From positions 2,798,944 through 2,862,943 of the forward strand of contig CM025849.1 of NCBI GenBank assembly GCA_003952965.2: DNA of 64,000 nt, read 5' to 3'. Position 1 is the first letter of the stretch, and every line of letters begins with the position of its first letter. A model generated the notes under the pieces. The model did no database searches. It was not told where the DNA came from and saw nothing but the letters and a program-made list of their open reading frames with translations. This document shows positions 14,050 to 31,789 of the stretch, one piece after another. The position numbers were made by a program, and so were the translations under genes. Origin of the DNA: Morella rubra. Lineage: Eukaryota; Streptophyta; Magnoliopsida; Fagales; Myricaceae.

Positions 14050-14239
14050 GGAGTCTGTTCGGTTAAAAAAAAATTCAGAATTTTTTTGAATATCTACAAT
14101 ATAAAAAAATTCTACAACCAAATATTATTTTTAACACTACATAAAAATAACTACAACACGCATACCAATAAAATTAACATTATTTAAAAATTTTCAAAAC
14201 ACAAAATTTTTTCAAAAAACACTACAACCGAATGACCCC
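14050..14239. mobile_element. short MITE, about 190 bp
   Basis: The ends are inverted: GGAGTCTGTTCGGTT on the left, AACCGAATGACCCC on the right. GTAGT/ACTAC words sit just inside the right end. The interior is A/T-rich without an ORF. A GGNNTGTTCGGTT terminus is typical of plant Harbinger/Tourist-like or hAT-like MITEs. A clean target duplication was not visible: TTA is present on the left only. Confidence 0.6.
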
Positions 14240-15205
14240 GAAAAAAGTGAAGCGGATCTGAACAACAACCGCATATAGACAAAGGCAAATAAATTTATGG
14301 GTGGGGAAGTCAATTAGTGCTCGATGCTGACACCACAAGAAGAAGAGGACATGCTATAGGGCACGTTTACTTCGCCTAAATCCTAATCGAGGTGACAGTT
14401 TCTGGCTTTCTGCCACTGGACTTTAGACATTGCTGTACGCTGTCACGTGAATTGCTGCCGCCCAACATATGTCCATTTTTTTTTGTTTGAGCAAAAAAAG
14501 GAGGTTGCGACATCATAATTACTCTCTTGTAGCGTGGTCATAGAATATCAGCTTAAGCCATAATTACTTTTTCAGTGGCCAGCTCGTCAGTACAGTACTA
14601 ACCAAATTACCAACTAATTTCAGCGTATACATTAAGCTTAATATTAAATTTTACTTTTCGCCAGCAATTTCAACTTAAATCCATTTGAATTACTGGTCTT
14701 GAAGTTAGTAAATATGCAGGTGGTACATTTTAGTGAACTTTCAGTGGGTGTCCAGAAAAGCAACCCAATAATTTGTTTGGCATCATTGATTTATCTATTT
14801 ATAAAATATGAATGTGGTACCAACTGTACTACAATCCTGCTGCCCAACAAATGTCCAAGTTAGATTGGAAAGTAGATAGTGGTGAAATTTCAATAGGGAT
14901 AAGCTTCCCAAAAGGACAATTATATACCCTCCAAGTATCTTGGGTCCAACATGTGTCTGCACCTACTAAAAAACATGTTCTTGGGTTGTCATTAGTGACA
15001 AAACATAAACGTACCCTGAATTTAACAAGACGTTCTTGTATTTAGCTGGTGGACTGGACCACGAGCACGAGGGTCTTGGATTTATCTTCCAATTTTTTGA
15101 CAGATGTACTTCTCCCATTTATTTATTATTTTTTTTTTTCAAAATCATCTAACTTTGTCTTTTGCCCTACGTATTTAAAATGCTGGCCATGCACAATTTT
15201 GGAAG

Positions 15206-19424
<4,219 letters not shown>

Positions 19425-19498
19425 GTCTGGGTGGTGTAGTTGGTTATCACGCTAGTCTCACACACTAGAGGTCCCCGGTTCGAACCCGGGCTCAGACA
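19425..19498 (+). tRNA. tRNA-Val (anticodon CAC)
   Basis: A 74-nt cloverleaf can be drawn. The acceptor stem GTCTGGG (19425-19431) pairs with CTCAGAC (19491-19497) with one G-U pair, followed by discriminator A at 19498. The anticodon arm is CTAGT-CTCACAC-ACTAG, with CAC at the anticodon position. The T arm contains the canonical GGTTCGAACCC, and the A box matches TGGTGTAGTTGG. There is no intron, and CCA is not encoded, as expected for a nuclear gene. Confidence 0.97.
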
Positions 19499-19527
19499 CA
19501 CTCAATTCCTACTAGTTTCTCCTAGCC

Positions 19528-19533
19528 TTTTTT
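19528..19533 (+). terminator. RNA polymerase III terminator for tRNA-Val
   Basis: This run of six T residues is about 30 nt after the tRNA 3' end and is the first T run of at least four downstream. Confidence 0.7.
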
Positions 19534-19932
19534 CTTTTGTTGATAGATTCTGTCTGCTTCAACCATGGAAGTCCTTTTCACTTTCCAGAGCAAATGTTGA
19601 ATCTCTTCACGGATTCCAAACGCATAAACTCTTCTGAGAGGGACTTAATCCTTGTATTAATTCTAACAAGTATTGCGTCATTAGTTAATGGCATTCATAT
19701 GCTTTTAATCTATGGAGTTCAGATTGTTGCTCTTGGTTTTCAGTATAACATTTCTGTAATCTTTGCCGTCAAATGCTGACAGCAATTTAAAGCCTTATTT
19801 ACATTTCAAAATATGTTAACAAAACAATGAAAACGTCCCTCTATAACATTCTTCATATTCGTAACAAAAAAAAAATCAAAATCAAAATCAAAATTTTTTT
19901 ATTTACACTACCAAAAAATGAAGAGGAAAAGC
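19534..19932. other. short intergenic stretch, 3' side of DNA2
   Basis: No gene. It contains a small ATCAAA repeat near 19873-19892 and should hold the DNA2 3' UTR and polyadenylation site on the minus strand. Confidence 0.5.
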
Positions 19933-22900
19933 CTATCTGAACTGAGAGCACCTCTTCAGCTCTCCCCGGTAATTGATGTCTTTCTTGGGCACACTCAGGA
20001 TGCCTGACTGCTCTTCAACTTTCTTGATGAGAAGCTTAAGTAGTGGAACCTTAGATAGAGTCTTACATGACCCGACCATGATTAACTTTTTCTGCACAAA
20101 CAAAAATGAAACAAGATATTGTCTGCTTGAGATGCGAACATGGAGGATGCAAGCAAATTGTCCAAGAAAAATCAGAAACTTAATAGTCAAAGTCTAAATT
20201 TTGGTAAGGTGAAAGCAGTCCTGACAACTACCTTTGCGCGAGTAAGAGCCACATTAATCCGATGCCAGTCGCCGAGAAGTGAGGAAGAGCAGTCCCTTGG
20301 ATTTTCACTAGACCTAACGAATGACAACAGTATGCAATCCTTGTCTCGTCCCTATACAACAATGGAAAAAAAGGATTTGAGAAAGCTATAACTTAATCTT
20401 CAAACTTAAATAAGTACACCTATAGAGCAATCTTCCACCAAACAAAAAGGTCAAGTGGCTCCTCATGATCCCATTCTCCCTCCACCCCACCCAAAAAACA
20501 AGTGACTAGTATTAGTTCTAGGGTCGAAGCATAATTAGCTGTTCAAAATAAAGTAGAATAGGCCCCTAAAATACTATACATCTTTATTCACAAGACTAGG
20601 CCTGAACAAGTCCCATGGTTTAATTGAAATTTCCAGTAAATGAAGGGGAAAGTGCTACTTATTAAATCAGTTTCAGAAGAAAAAACAACGACAAGTCATT
20701 CATATGCTCCAGCCCGTGAGCCTGACCTGGTATTTATCAATGGTATGTATCTCCACAGAGGTTATGCATATAGCACGGCGGATGAGATTTGCCTGGGAAT
20801 TATAAGGAGTAATGATACCAATATCTTCCCCTCTAATTCCATTGTTAACCAATTGCTCTGTGATCTATGTAATGAACAAAATGAGGAACAAATACAATTC
20901 ATTAGAGCACAGGTCTCACATCAGGAAAGAGAATTCAAAGGATTAACAAGGGCTATTTACCGGATATTACATAAAAGTCGTACCTCGGCAACTATGTAAG
21001 CCTCAGTAGGGTTATTCAGAGTCTTTTGCTCTCTTGCCTCAAAAGCGGGCAAAAAATCTGATTGGGAGGAAATAACATGTGAGAAACAAAGCCAATTGAG
21101 AGATGCATCAATGAAAATGACAAGAAAACAAATGATAATATGTTTATAGACCTGTATCCATAAATATGACTGGTTTGTTTGGATTCAAAACCTGCGAACT
21201 TGAATCACTCAGTCGGGGCACTTAATATCTAGAAGTATGAAGACAAAACAAGAATTTCACTAGAACGAGGTGACAACAGAAAATAACAAGTTTTTGGAGT
21301 CTCAATTGCAAATATACATCAGTGACAAGAAAGAAGACAATAGATCAAAGTGGAACTACGTGGGAAAGAATGGTTTTACCTCCTTAATCCAGGATGGACA
21401 AGATATGAGACTAGAAAGCTTAAGTTTGGCCTTAGCTATTTCAGAGGAGCCACAACGTAATCTGTCACCATATATCAAGGTATTGGATAATTCCATAATG
21501 CCTTGACACATACGGTACTGCACACAGATCAGCTAAGTCAACCTGGTGCAAAGAAAAGCACCAAATGAACAGGCAAGCCTTTAAATTCAACTCTGAATTC
21601 AAGTAACCTGGCTCTGTAGGGCTGAAATTGCTTGAGGATGTGCTTCTGACAGCCTGCAAAACAAGCTTACTCCCATTCCACTCTCACGAGCCTCTGTACA
21701 CTAGAATTGGTAACATAATATTTTGAATGAGCCAAAAAGGTTACAGCAGGAAGAGAAAGAACAAAGGACTGTAAACATGCAAGCCTTGTATCACCTGGAC
21801 CAGAGGAGGTAGCTGGTAATGATCACCAACAAGAACAAATGTTGAAGCAAACATCAAGGGTCCCAGGGATACCTGATACAATAATCATTAATCATTCACC
21901 AATATATTGCAGAGTTTGACATACTGAAGAGCACTTGTTGATTCCCTTGGTTAACAACTTTTCATAAAAAGAACAACCGCGTGTAATTACCACTAAAAAC
22001 AATCCTAAATATAATAGCGGAGCAACAAATTCACCTCAATTAAGCTTAATTTTAACTATATGTAGCATGCATAACAACGTGAAATGCATGATATCCATCT
22101 TTTACGTCTCCATAAGATATACTCTTAAATTAAGAAGTCATGAAGGAAACCAAATCAAGACACTATCGATGTGGACATATTAGTTTTGACAACAGAATCA
22201 ATTTTGTACCAGCCTTGCCTCCATTGGATGTGATATATGTACTCCGAATATAAGATGATAATTCAGAAAGAAACACCCCAAAACTGCTGCATCATATTCC
22301 TTTCTATCATTTTATCCTAGCTCCCACTTAATATTCGCCTTGTTGGTATGTTTTAAAACATAAAATTTTTCAGTCATTAATTAACTAGACAAAAGGGCAT
22401 TCAGCATGTCATCCATATTCTGTCAAAAAGAAAGTATTTATTGCCCACAAGAATGAGTGTTTAAGCATGTAACTCTGTGTGCGAGTGTGAGTTTGTCTGT
22501 GCATGCATGTATGTCTATAGAAAGATCCAAAGATAGGTATATTCGTTGAGTGATAAAGAAAGAGAGAGAAAGAGTTCACTTTGAGAATCTATTGACCATC
22601 AAATTTCAAACTCTCAGGTTTCTCATTGTAGTTTTATTGAAATATGCACTGAATATCGGATCAACTAGTCCGCAGCAAAATCCAAGAATTCCCTTCTCCT
22701 TATTGCAGAAATAGAGGACACCCTGGTTGCATTTTTAAAGGTTACATCAAAAACAAAAATTTACAGATGCAGGGGAACGCATACTGGGAGGCTAGTCTGT
22801 CCAGCTTCATCCATGATGCATACATCAAATCTCTTGTTTGCGAGCAAGGGGCTAGTAATTCCAAGACATGTAACTGCAACGACTTTGACTTGGTCTAGTC

Positions 22901-25900
22901 TTATTTTGACATCCTCAACACTGTGTACGTTCATGGCTGTCATAGAAATATTCATTACAAGAAGGAAAAGAAATAAACAGATTATGCTAGAAGGAACGCT
23001 TACAACAGCTTTGTAGTCTGACCTGAAAGGCAATTCCCTTGAACTTCCTCGTGCACAACTTCATGTCTTCCAATACGTACAAAATCAATACCCTGCTAAA
23101 TTTAAATTTTAATAACGTGAAAGGAGTGCCAATAATAGAAATTTAATGAGGATACAGGGTGCAATAATCATTATGACAAAGACAGTCAGAAAGATGAAGT
23201 AATGCGCAAGTCCACTTCCATTGGTGTTTGAAGACTGAGTCGGCTCTGCATACCCCCAGACTGAAAACATCTTATTGCTTATTACTGACCATTCTCGTAT
23301 CCCTCAGGCTAAAGGGAACACCCAAAGAAACATTGGCAGAAGGGGAAAGAATTGGCATGATTACCAATGACCACTATTGCTATGGCGGTTAAGACATCAT
23401 TTAGCATAGAACTGCAAAAGGTAAATTTATCGATCAAGCATCATGAAGCTCCATTAAAGACAGAATGGACATGTTGCTCAAGCTTCAGCAATGGCATTAC
23501 AACCAGAAACCTTTATTCAGAAGGAAGTTTGGGCTCACGGCTTTTGCTGAGTTGGGCTACTAAAATAAAACCATAAAGGCATCACGTAACACGGCAGACA
23601 AAAACTAGATCAACAAAAAGAAGTGCTCCCCATATCTTCTATCGTTTCTGGTCTTGAACCTATACAAATATTTGGTCCAACTGAAGGATGGACATTTTCC
23701 TTCCACAATTAGTTTCATACAAGTAACAATCATCAATAAGTACAACACATAACGATTTAGCTTGAATATAAAGGTATATTGACCACTTGAAGCATGGTGT
23801 ACAAAAGTGAGATATCAAGAACAGGAACTGATACGGAAGAAAACTAACATATATTGTAATACAAGATCAATGAAGGATAATAATGACCTGAGCTTTTAAT
23901 TTTATAAGCAAATTATCAACAGCAGAGTTCGTATAGGATGTAAGCAAGATGGATGTTCCTCTCAGCAACAAGGCCTTCACAGCATGTACCAGTGTAGAAG
24001 TCTTGCCAGTGCCAGGCATTCCTAGTATTAGTGTGTAATCTTTTGCTGTAAGTATCTGGATAATCAGATAATTGGTCAGAGTAGCTTCAACAAGTATCTG
24101 CTCAAGAAATGGGGAACTAGCATGCTGGCAAGAAAACCTTCAGAATAGCTCGACGTTGATCATCATTCAATTTTGTCTCTGACCAGATGTAAGATATTGC
24201 TGGATCTTGGCTGAATACACATCCAGTGTCAAATTTAGGAGCCTTCAAGGATAACGCATCGAGAACCATGCAGAAAGACATCAGAGGATTAGCAAAAACA
24301 TGTAGACATTGTGGACAACACGGGGTAGCGACGATTATTCACCTCTAGGTCAACAATCATTTTCCGTAGATGGGTACTTTGTGCACTTTCTAGAAAAAGC
24401 TGTACCAGGTTAAACCTTCAAACAACAAAATCAAGTATGAATTCAGCCAGCATATACTGTACTACAAATTTTGTTGACAGCATCTACTGCTACAAGTTGG
24501 GGAGCTTAGAAAAAAGATTAAAAACAAAAAACAAAATGCTGGGAGGGGGGAGGGACTTGGAATAGAGTTAAGATAGTAGTACCTCATAATTGCAAATGAA
24601 GTCAGCACTTCATCCTTGTCAATCCTCCAAACCTGTCCAAAAAGATCTTGTGCCTCTGAAGAAGTATTACTCCTAGGAATCCGCAGCCGCTTGGAAAAAG
24701 AAACCTAGTTTATGGAAATTAACATAACACTAATTAATACAGTAAGATACCATAGTTCAATAGAAGAAAAATAATTTCGGCTGCGCACCATGTTGGAGAG
24801 TTTTACCACCACTCAGGTTAAAAGATGAGAATTTATAGTAGTAGATATGAAAGGAATAGCAGATGTAATACTTACAGAAACGTAAGAGCGACTTATCTCT
24901 GTAATAACTCCGCTTGCAATGGTTAGATCTCCAGATTCGGTGCTAAGTATCTAAACATGACGGGAAAAATTACAAAAACAACCTATTATGATCAAAATTA
25001 AGATAAAAAGGGCCCTATGACATCGAATTTACTACTTTAACATTGTGTGAAAAAGAGTGTGCAGCTCATAAACTGCCATTCTTAGTGCTAGAAATAAAAT
25101 GAACCAATCAGACTCGCTAACTTATAAGGTCACTTCGTATATTTGTATATTGCAGTTGCTTAAGAAAGCAAAGTGCAGAAAGTTTTGTTTATGCATCAAC
25201 GAGATCAACTTTGACACATAGAGATCAATACAAGCATCAGAAATTATCAACAAAGTTGGAGCAGTTCGTGCCAAACTTGGAAAAGAAGTCAGTCGGATTT
25301 GACATGGAGTTCAAAAAAATCACATCATTGACAAAAACAAAAAGTAATACATGAAAATAAAAGTACCACATAGTCTCCACTTCTAAGTGTGCAGTCCATA
25401 GTATTTGTTGGAGAAGAGGCAATACTCAGAGTATCTCGATCTGAGACTTGCAAACTAAAAGATGGTAGATCTCCGTGCACAAAACGATAAATAAACCGGT
25501 TGTCTTTAAGAGACTTCTGATGCGGAAGTTCATCTGAAGCATCAAGAACAAGAGAAGAGAGGGAGAAAGTGGAATTTTCACGCTTCAAACCACACGAACG
25601 CCAGATTTTCTTCTTTGCAAGCTGTGAACAAAAATAGAAAGCGTATCAAGTAATTATCCAATATATTTTGGGAGTTGAGTAGAAACATGAATATATGTAA
25701 TGGCTTCAAAAATGCACCTCGATCTCTTTAGCTTCTAAGTCAATCAATCGTTCCCAATGCCGAAGGAACGTGCAATGAGGAACAGTTAAGTGCCTAGTAT
25801 GTGAATCGAACACATCACCTAATCCGCTGCTTTCAGTTTTTCCACCATGCGCCTGCATCAATAACACATTACAGCTATTGACAAACACTAATGCCAGAGC

Positions 25901-28900
25901 ACTGACTAGCATCCTTGAGGCCATATAACAACTGAAGAATTTGCAGAATCAGATGATGACCCCCAGGGCAGAAATTGTTTTCCCATATTTCATGGGAATG
26001 GGATACCAGTGTCATTAGAAATTCAATAAGAATGGAATTTACATAAACCAAATAGGGGAATGGCTATCTTGTGAATGAAGTTCCACCCCACTCCCATATC
26101 CAGTAAATCAGAATAAGTTCAATCAGAAAGCACACCTTTTCCCATTCCTTCAACCATACAAAGATCAAAAGATTACCTTATGATAGATGCTACAGACATT
26201 AAGATGGCGACAACCTTTACACATGCTTAAACACTGTAGAAATTGAGAGAATGTCAAATGGCAATCCAGCGAGATGTCTGGAAATACACTAAAACATTCA
26301 GCAACAACCTTACCTGTGTCACTGGGGGTAGTTGTTGCATTGTGGATGCCTTGAGAATGTCATTTGCAAGTTCATTACGACGCATTATAAGCCCCACCAA
26401 GTCAGATCTTCGAACTGTGATTCCCTTTACAAATTTTCAATACCAGTCATTTACCATAAAAGCTTGAAGAGAAAATGATTGCTTGCAGCTGTATCTGAAT
26501 TTACCTGTGTCTGATCTGACTGAAGATAATATAGAAGGCCACAATCAATATCCTTTTGGTACCTTAATAAAACCAAAACAAGGGAATAAGTACAGGCTTT
26601 GTTCATGCTGTAATATCCCCCCAAAATACAAGGAAAGAGTAATATACACACCGCTCAGACATAAGGAGGGTGTATAGAAGTACTTGTGCAGAGTGTTCCA
26701 TAGATGACTGCAAACATGGCAAAGGAAAGATAACATCACAGCAGATAAAGTGATTAGAGTACAGTTTTCCAATTGTTCTATCATTTATTGGCAAACTAAC
26801 AGCAGTTAGATTATACACTTGCCTGGCCATTTGGTATTTTCCCAGTTTTAAACTCTAAAGGCATGATCTTCTCAATAGCTTCATTTTTGTCTGATTTTAC
26901 ATTGACTCTGACAGAAGCATCAATCATTCCTTTCAAACCATATTTAGGGGCCCATGCCATCTCCTCAATGTCAATTACCTACAATAACAACAGCAATCTT
27001 CTAGATAGAACATCAGCGTGTACTATACTCCAGTGAATAAGAACAAGAAATTAGCACTTCATTTTAGTCTTAAGCCTCAAATAACTAGAAGTGTCTCCAG
27101 TAGGGTAATTGCAACTAGAGGGTATCTCCATATCATAAGTATAGACATATTGATTCAACTGTATGCTACAAACGATATATTATGAGGTTTAGGCTTGTCC
27201 TTTATATACAATCTGCCAGAGAGAGGGCTTGGGTACATGCAAACAAAGCATATACCACCATGTAATATCATATGATCTGCAAACATACATACCCATATGT
27301 AAAAATGCAAAATTGGAAACCACAATTAGATAGTTGGAAATCAGTATAATCCTTGCCTCAGATAGGTGTACTTTTCTCGGCCCATCATCAGATCCAAAAT
27401 CAATGGGAGCTTTTGAATTCTGCCAACCAAAAAATTATGAAAAGTATATAAACATGGATATAGATGTCTAACAAACGAGAAAGAATTAAAAAGGTATATC
27501 TAAAAGAAAAAGAAGATAAACATAGAAAAAAATACAATGGTGTGGATCATATAACAAATATCAAAATGTCCGAACAGCAACATAGGGAGGAAAATGGAGT
27601 GGGTTCATGCATCCAACCCCCAATAGAGCAGGTTGGACTCTGGAATTGGAAGTAGCATGGATGACTAAACATAGGTCCATTTATGCAATTCCAATTCAGC
27701 CTATAGGGTATTACAACATTACAGGTATTACTACCAAGACACAGATAAGCGTCCATAAAGACTCAAAAGAGAACAGAAAAGGGGCAACACAATCCTTCAG
27801 TAAACAGAGAGGGCAAAAACAAATAAGCTTCATGCAGGAATTTATTTATTTCACAATCGATCCATCTGGGATGAAGCTAAGCTTCCGTCATAAAGAATCA
27901 AATTGAGACCAAACCAAAAGATAATCGAGAACTGTGTTAACTAACAGCAAGGAGAATAGTACATAAAGCATACCTGTGGATCTTTGAATGTGATGATCCA
28001 ATCCAATAGTTTTGGGATAGCCTCAGTAAATGTTTTATGCATATCCCATTCATTTACTGCAAATCAAACATATTGGACAGATGAGAACTTTAGCCAAGAT
28101 GGCTCACAGAGTTAAGTGCTGACCATTGTTTGGAATATTGTGCGAGTTTAGGTTTATGAAAGTACTAAGTAAGACTTGAAACTGAATATGGTCCCTTAAA
28201 TGGATGCAAATGCTTAAGGTTCTAGGACTTCACAATGATGATAAAGAAGACTTTACAAGTTAGAAAGTACAAATTGTGGTTAGTTGAGAATTATAGAAGT
28301 TTCCACCTCCACATGCATATAAGCTTTCAATATTTTTCTGGAGCACTACTGTTGCATATTCCTTCAAAAAAGTTATTGTAGGAATTTCCTTCATTAGTCC
28401 AGCCTGAAAAAAAAAAAAAAAGGAAATCCCACATTGTTTATGTCAGTCAGAGAAGAACGAATTTATATCAAACAATTTATGAGGTACTCTTGGAAGTTTG
28501 GAAACCTGAAAAATTTGGTGAAGCAAGGTGCCAATTAATGCTGCTGTCGAATACTCTCCGAACTTTAGCCTCTCATCCAGAACTGTTCGCCTTGGACAAC
28601 TGAAACTAGCGGCAACCTGAACCATTTTTCTTGGTATAAGGAATAAATGAAGTAAAAATAAGCTCAAATCTCGTTCAGAGTTCTAATTATAACAAGGTTT
28701 GGGAATATCCGCCAGTGTAGTGCCACCATGCATATTGCCAAAAACCAAAATACATGAATAGTATATTCAGCAAGCAGGTGGTTTTTACCCGAGTTCCAGA
28801 TAGCAATATATCTGGATGGACAATTATAAAATTATGGTCACGATCTATGTCACACTTCCCTTGGTCATCAAATTCACCAATGACATTCACTGTATCTCCA

Positions 28901-31789
28901 GGTGAAACTACGCTACAATACCTGACAAGAAATAAAAGAAGACAGAACTTGAGAAACCCTAAAATTGTCCCCAACAGCCATTAAGTAATCTATAAAACAA
29001 CAAAGCAGGACTAGCAAATCTTCTTACTTGTATTGATGCTCAATAAAGATCTTTGGCACATGGGGTAACTTCTAAGACAGAACACAGAACAGATTGCACA
29101 CTAGATTTCATGATACAAACATTAAGCAAATACGACGAATACATGAATTCATTTCTTAGCCCAAATAAGGTGAACAAATGCTGACCCTACCAGAGAAGAC
29201 TTCAATGGCCAAGAGCTTTAAACATCAAACAAAACAGGCCATCAAGACAACTATTTCTAGACGTAAGAAAACATGCTATACATCCAGAGACTTCAATAGT
29301 AAAACAGTTTCATTGTCAAAGCTGTTAACGAGTAAAGCAGATGTAAATGGTGCCACTTACCGAATGATCATCAATTTCTAGAAGATACGCACAAAGTGAA
29401 ATTATATGTTAAGAGGAAAAAGATGGTTCTAAAACAATGGAGAAGTTACAAGATCCATTCAATGAAAGCCAGGTTGACGTACTTACCAATCTTCCCACAA
29501 ATATACAGCACGCTCTTCTCCCGTACGCTCATTCAGTAAGCGAAGAACCTAAAAAGTGGGTGATCAAATTTACTACGGTTCTAGCTCTATTGAAGCAATG
29601 AGGTGTTTTGGGTATAAAGCTTATTGAAAACCTTATATGGGCCTTTAGCACCAGATGAGTCAGCAGGCCTGCGCCTCTCAGACACCTGTAGCAGAGAGTT
29701 GTTGCCCATTGTAAACCTCTGAGAACTTGTTCTTTCCTTTATCAACAAGCAATTAAAGCGAAGCACAGCACCAACATAAGGACATAGATGGAAAACCATA
29801 AGAGCGTACCTCCAATACCAGAAAACTACAATGGGAGGAAGCCCCAGTGACGTCATTTTGTAAATTTATTCCCATTCTTCTGACTGCCGGATCAAATTTA
29901 ACAGGCATCCCATCAACATTTATATTATGAACTTGTGATGAAAATTCCTTCCTGTCAATAGATAAGGAGTCCTCAACAGAAATGACATCTTCTACTTGAT
30001 CCAAAAGCTCAAGCAATGCCTAGGAGAATATACAAACAAATAGACATAATTGGTAATTATAACTACATTATGAGAAGAAATATTGACTCCTGCACAGCAA
30101 ACTTAATTAAAGTTGCAACTCAGCAATGGGAAACTTGTACTGTGTATAAAATAATCCAATGCTTGAATCAGAAAAAGGAGTATGAAAACTGTTCGGTATA
30201 TGTAAAAAAGCAAAGTATAACGATACCTTTTTGTGCTGTCTCAAACCCAGTTGATCAGATGCTCCATTACATGCAACAGCATTAGGAATCTGCCATTCAG
30301 TTCTAGTATAAATTAGAAAAAGAGAAGTGAAGCACATACTTTAAGTTGCCAACTGAAAGGACAGAGCAAGAAATCAGAAACTTTTCAGCCTTTTATTAGA
30401 TCCCAAAAACGGATCACTCAATAAAAACAGTACCAAACATTTGGTACGCATCACCAGCCTATGAAGACAAAAATTACCTTATCATGGCAATACGATAAAG
30501 ATGGTGGTGTTCGGAAGGGACTCTGTCGAGTAGCAACTACAGTGCTAGTCAATTCACTTTCATTTCCAGAAAAACCCGTTTCCTGATCCAGGTTAACCCT
30601 TTTCAAGCCAGCCCTATTCGTGGATACCAAATATTTTTCAGCAGCCTTCTTTGTAGGGGACGAAATAATCTTCTCATCCTTGCCAGCTTTAGCTGGAGAA
30701 GTCTGTAGCGCCAGCCTTTTAGTTAACCATATTATCAATCTATAACCGATTCATAAACCGATACCAAAACTAAACAAACAAACATGCCTTTGAGCATTGC
30801 TGAAGGAGCAAAGAGTTGAGCCTTGAAGAGTCGGCCAAAACTCTCATCATCTCTGGAATGTGCTTCGAAACTGCCTGGAGTCTTTCATTCACTGGAGATA
30901 TCTTCCATGTCACCTCCTCACTCCCATCATCCTGGCTCTGCTTTATCAACTATCGCCACGACCATGATGTTTACAAAATATATTAAGGAAAAGACATTAA
31001 AATTACTCTTAAATGATACCTTAAGCACTTCCATAGATTATTAGAAGTAACAATTCAGAACGGTAACATGTTTCACACAAAGATATATAAATATTTCTAA
31101 ATGGAAATAAGTACAAACATTGTCAGCATAATTCAGGCATTACCACCTAAAAAGCGTAATCACAGGAGGAAAAAAATGCCAAAAAAGCTCATTAACACCA
31201 TCTGACAAAAAAACAACATGGGGCCATTTACCATCCCAGGCGAGAACTTGAAGCGCTTGAGTGACATAGACTTGGAAATCTCTGGCGAAACTTCGGACAG
31301 GTTCTCATCAGCAGTAGCACCCACGGTCACCAAATTATCTGGCGGAGTATTCTGCGACTCATTATTAGTATCTCGGGATGCCAAGACCTTGTTATTCGGA
31401 TCGGCATTTTGAGAGTTCACAGAATGTTTAAGGTTTTGTATGGCCGAAACAGCTTTATTGGTTCCAACAGGTCCCGAATCGGAATTAGTTCTCGCGTTTT
31501 GGACAGTCAACACAGATCTCTCTAGATCAACCGGTCCTGAACCCGGAGCACTATTAAGGTTTTGCGAGCTCGAAACAGCAACAGGCTTGGCCTTTGGAGA
31601 CGATGAAACGGCGGCGTTGGAAGCCGATACATTTTTGGGGTTCTGCGAGGCTAATAGTGCGTTCTGAGTGTGGCGCTCGAAGAAATGCTGGATGCCGAAC
31701 TTGCATGGCTGTGGCTGATTGCTCGGGTTCGATTTCTTAGACGACGACGACGATGAAGCAGACGCATTGTGCTTTCTCCTGGGTGCCAT
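19933..31789 (-). CDS. DNA2: DNA2-type ATP-dependent replication helicase/nuclease
   Basis: Nuclear enzyme that processes 5' flaps in Okazaki fragment maturation and resects double-strand breaks (JHS1 in Arabidopsis). Exons: 31232-31789, 30788-30937, 30478-30702, 30227-30289, 29810-30019, 29632-29685, 29487-29548, 28789-28921, 28506-28616, 28307-28403, 27974-28056, 27357-27419, 26823-26978, 26652-26707, 26505-26562, 26314-26424, 26177-26233, 25718-25852, 25367-25621, 24876-24950, 24583-24704, 24343-24415, 24138-24242, 23888-24055, 23023-23092, 22785-22936, 21795-21872, 21608-21700, 21380-21517, 21152-21191, 20984-21057, 20727-20864, 20232-20351, 19933-20091. All phases agree, giving about 1412 residues. 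The Fe-S nuclease has Cys492 and C734-x2-C737-x5-C743, with metal-site residues His519 (GTLLHQ), Asp622 (GMIDAS), Glu644 and Lys646 (LEFKTGK). The SF1 helicase has Walker A GMPGTGKT (about 1015-1022), [26 protein letters not shown] and VALTRAK. The Ser-rich N-terminus is poorly conserved. Two introns use GC donors; exon 2/3 splicing is ambiguous. Confidence 0.96.

Larger units (their letters stand above)
10796..15205. other. gene-poor intergenic region with repeats
   Basis: No real gene seen. It contains the right part of the repeat around 10.8-11.3 kb, an AAAT/AT microsatellite at about 12295-12327, a fold-back MITE at about 12398-12729, and a short MITE at about 14050-14239. Short ORFs at 11486-11743 and 14812-15045 lack family features, splice context or homologous motifs. 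The final few hundred bases are downstream of the endoglucanase stop codon and should hold its 3' UTR. Confidence 0.6.

Noticed and set aside
20640..20999. 119-codon frame on the plus strand
   Set aside because: Antisense shadow of DNA2 exons 31 and 32 and the intron between them.
27357..27380. GT donor AAAA|GTACAC for DNA2 exon 12
   Set aside because: It keeps frame but the GC donor GAG|GCAAGG is a much better match and retains HLSE before VIDIEE; kept only as an alternative in the findings.
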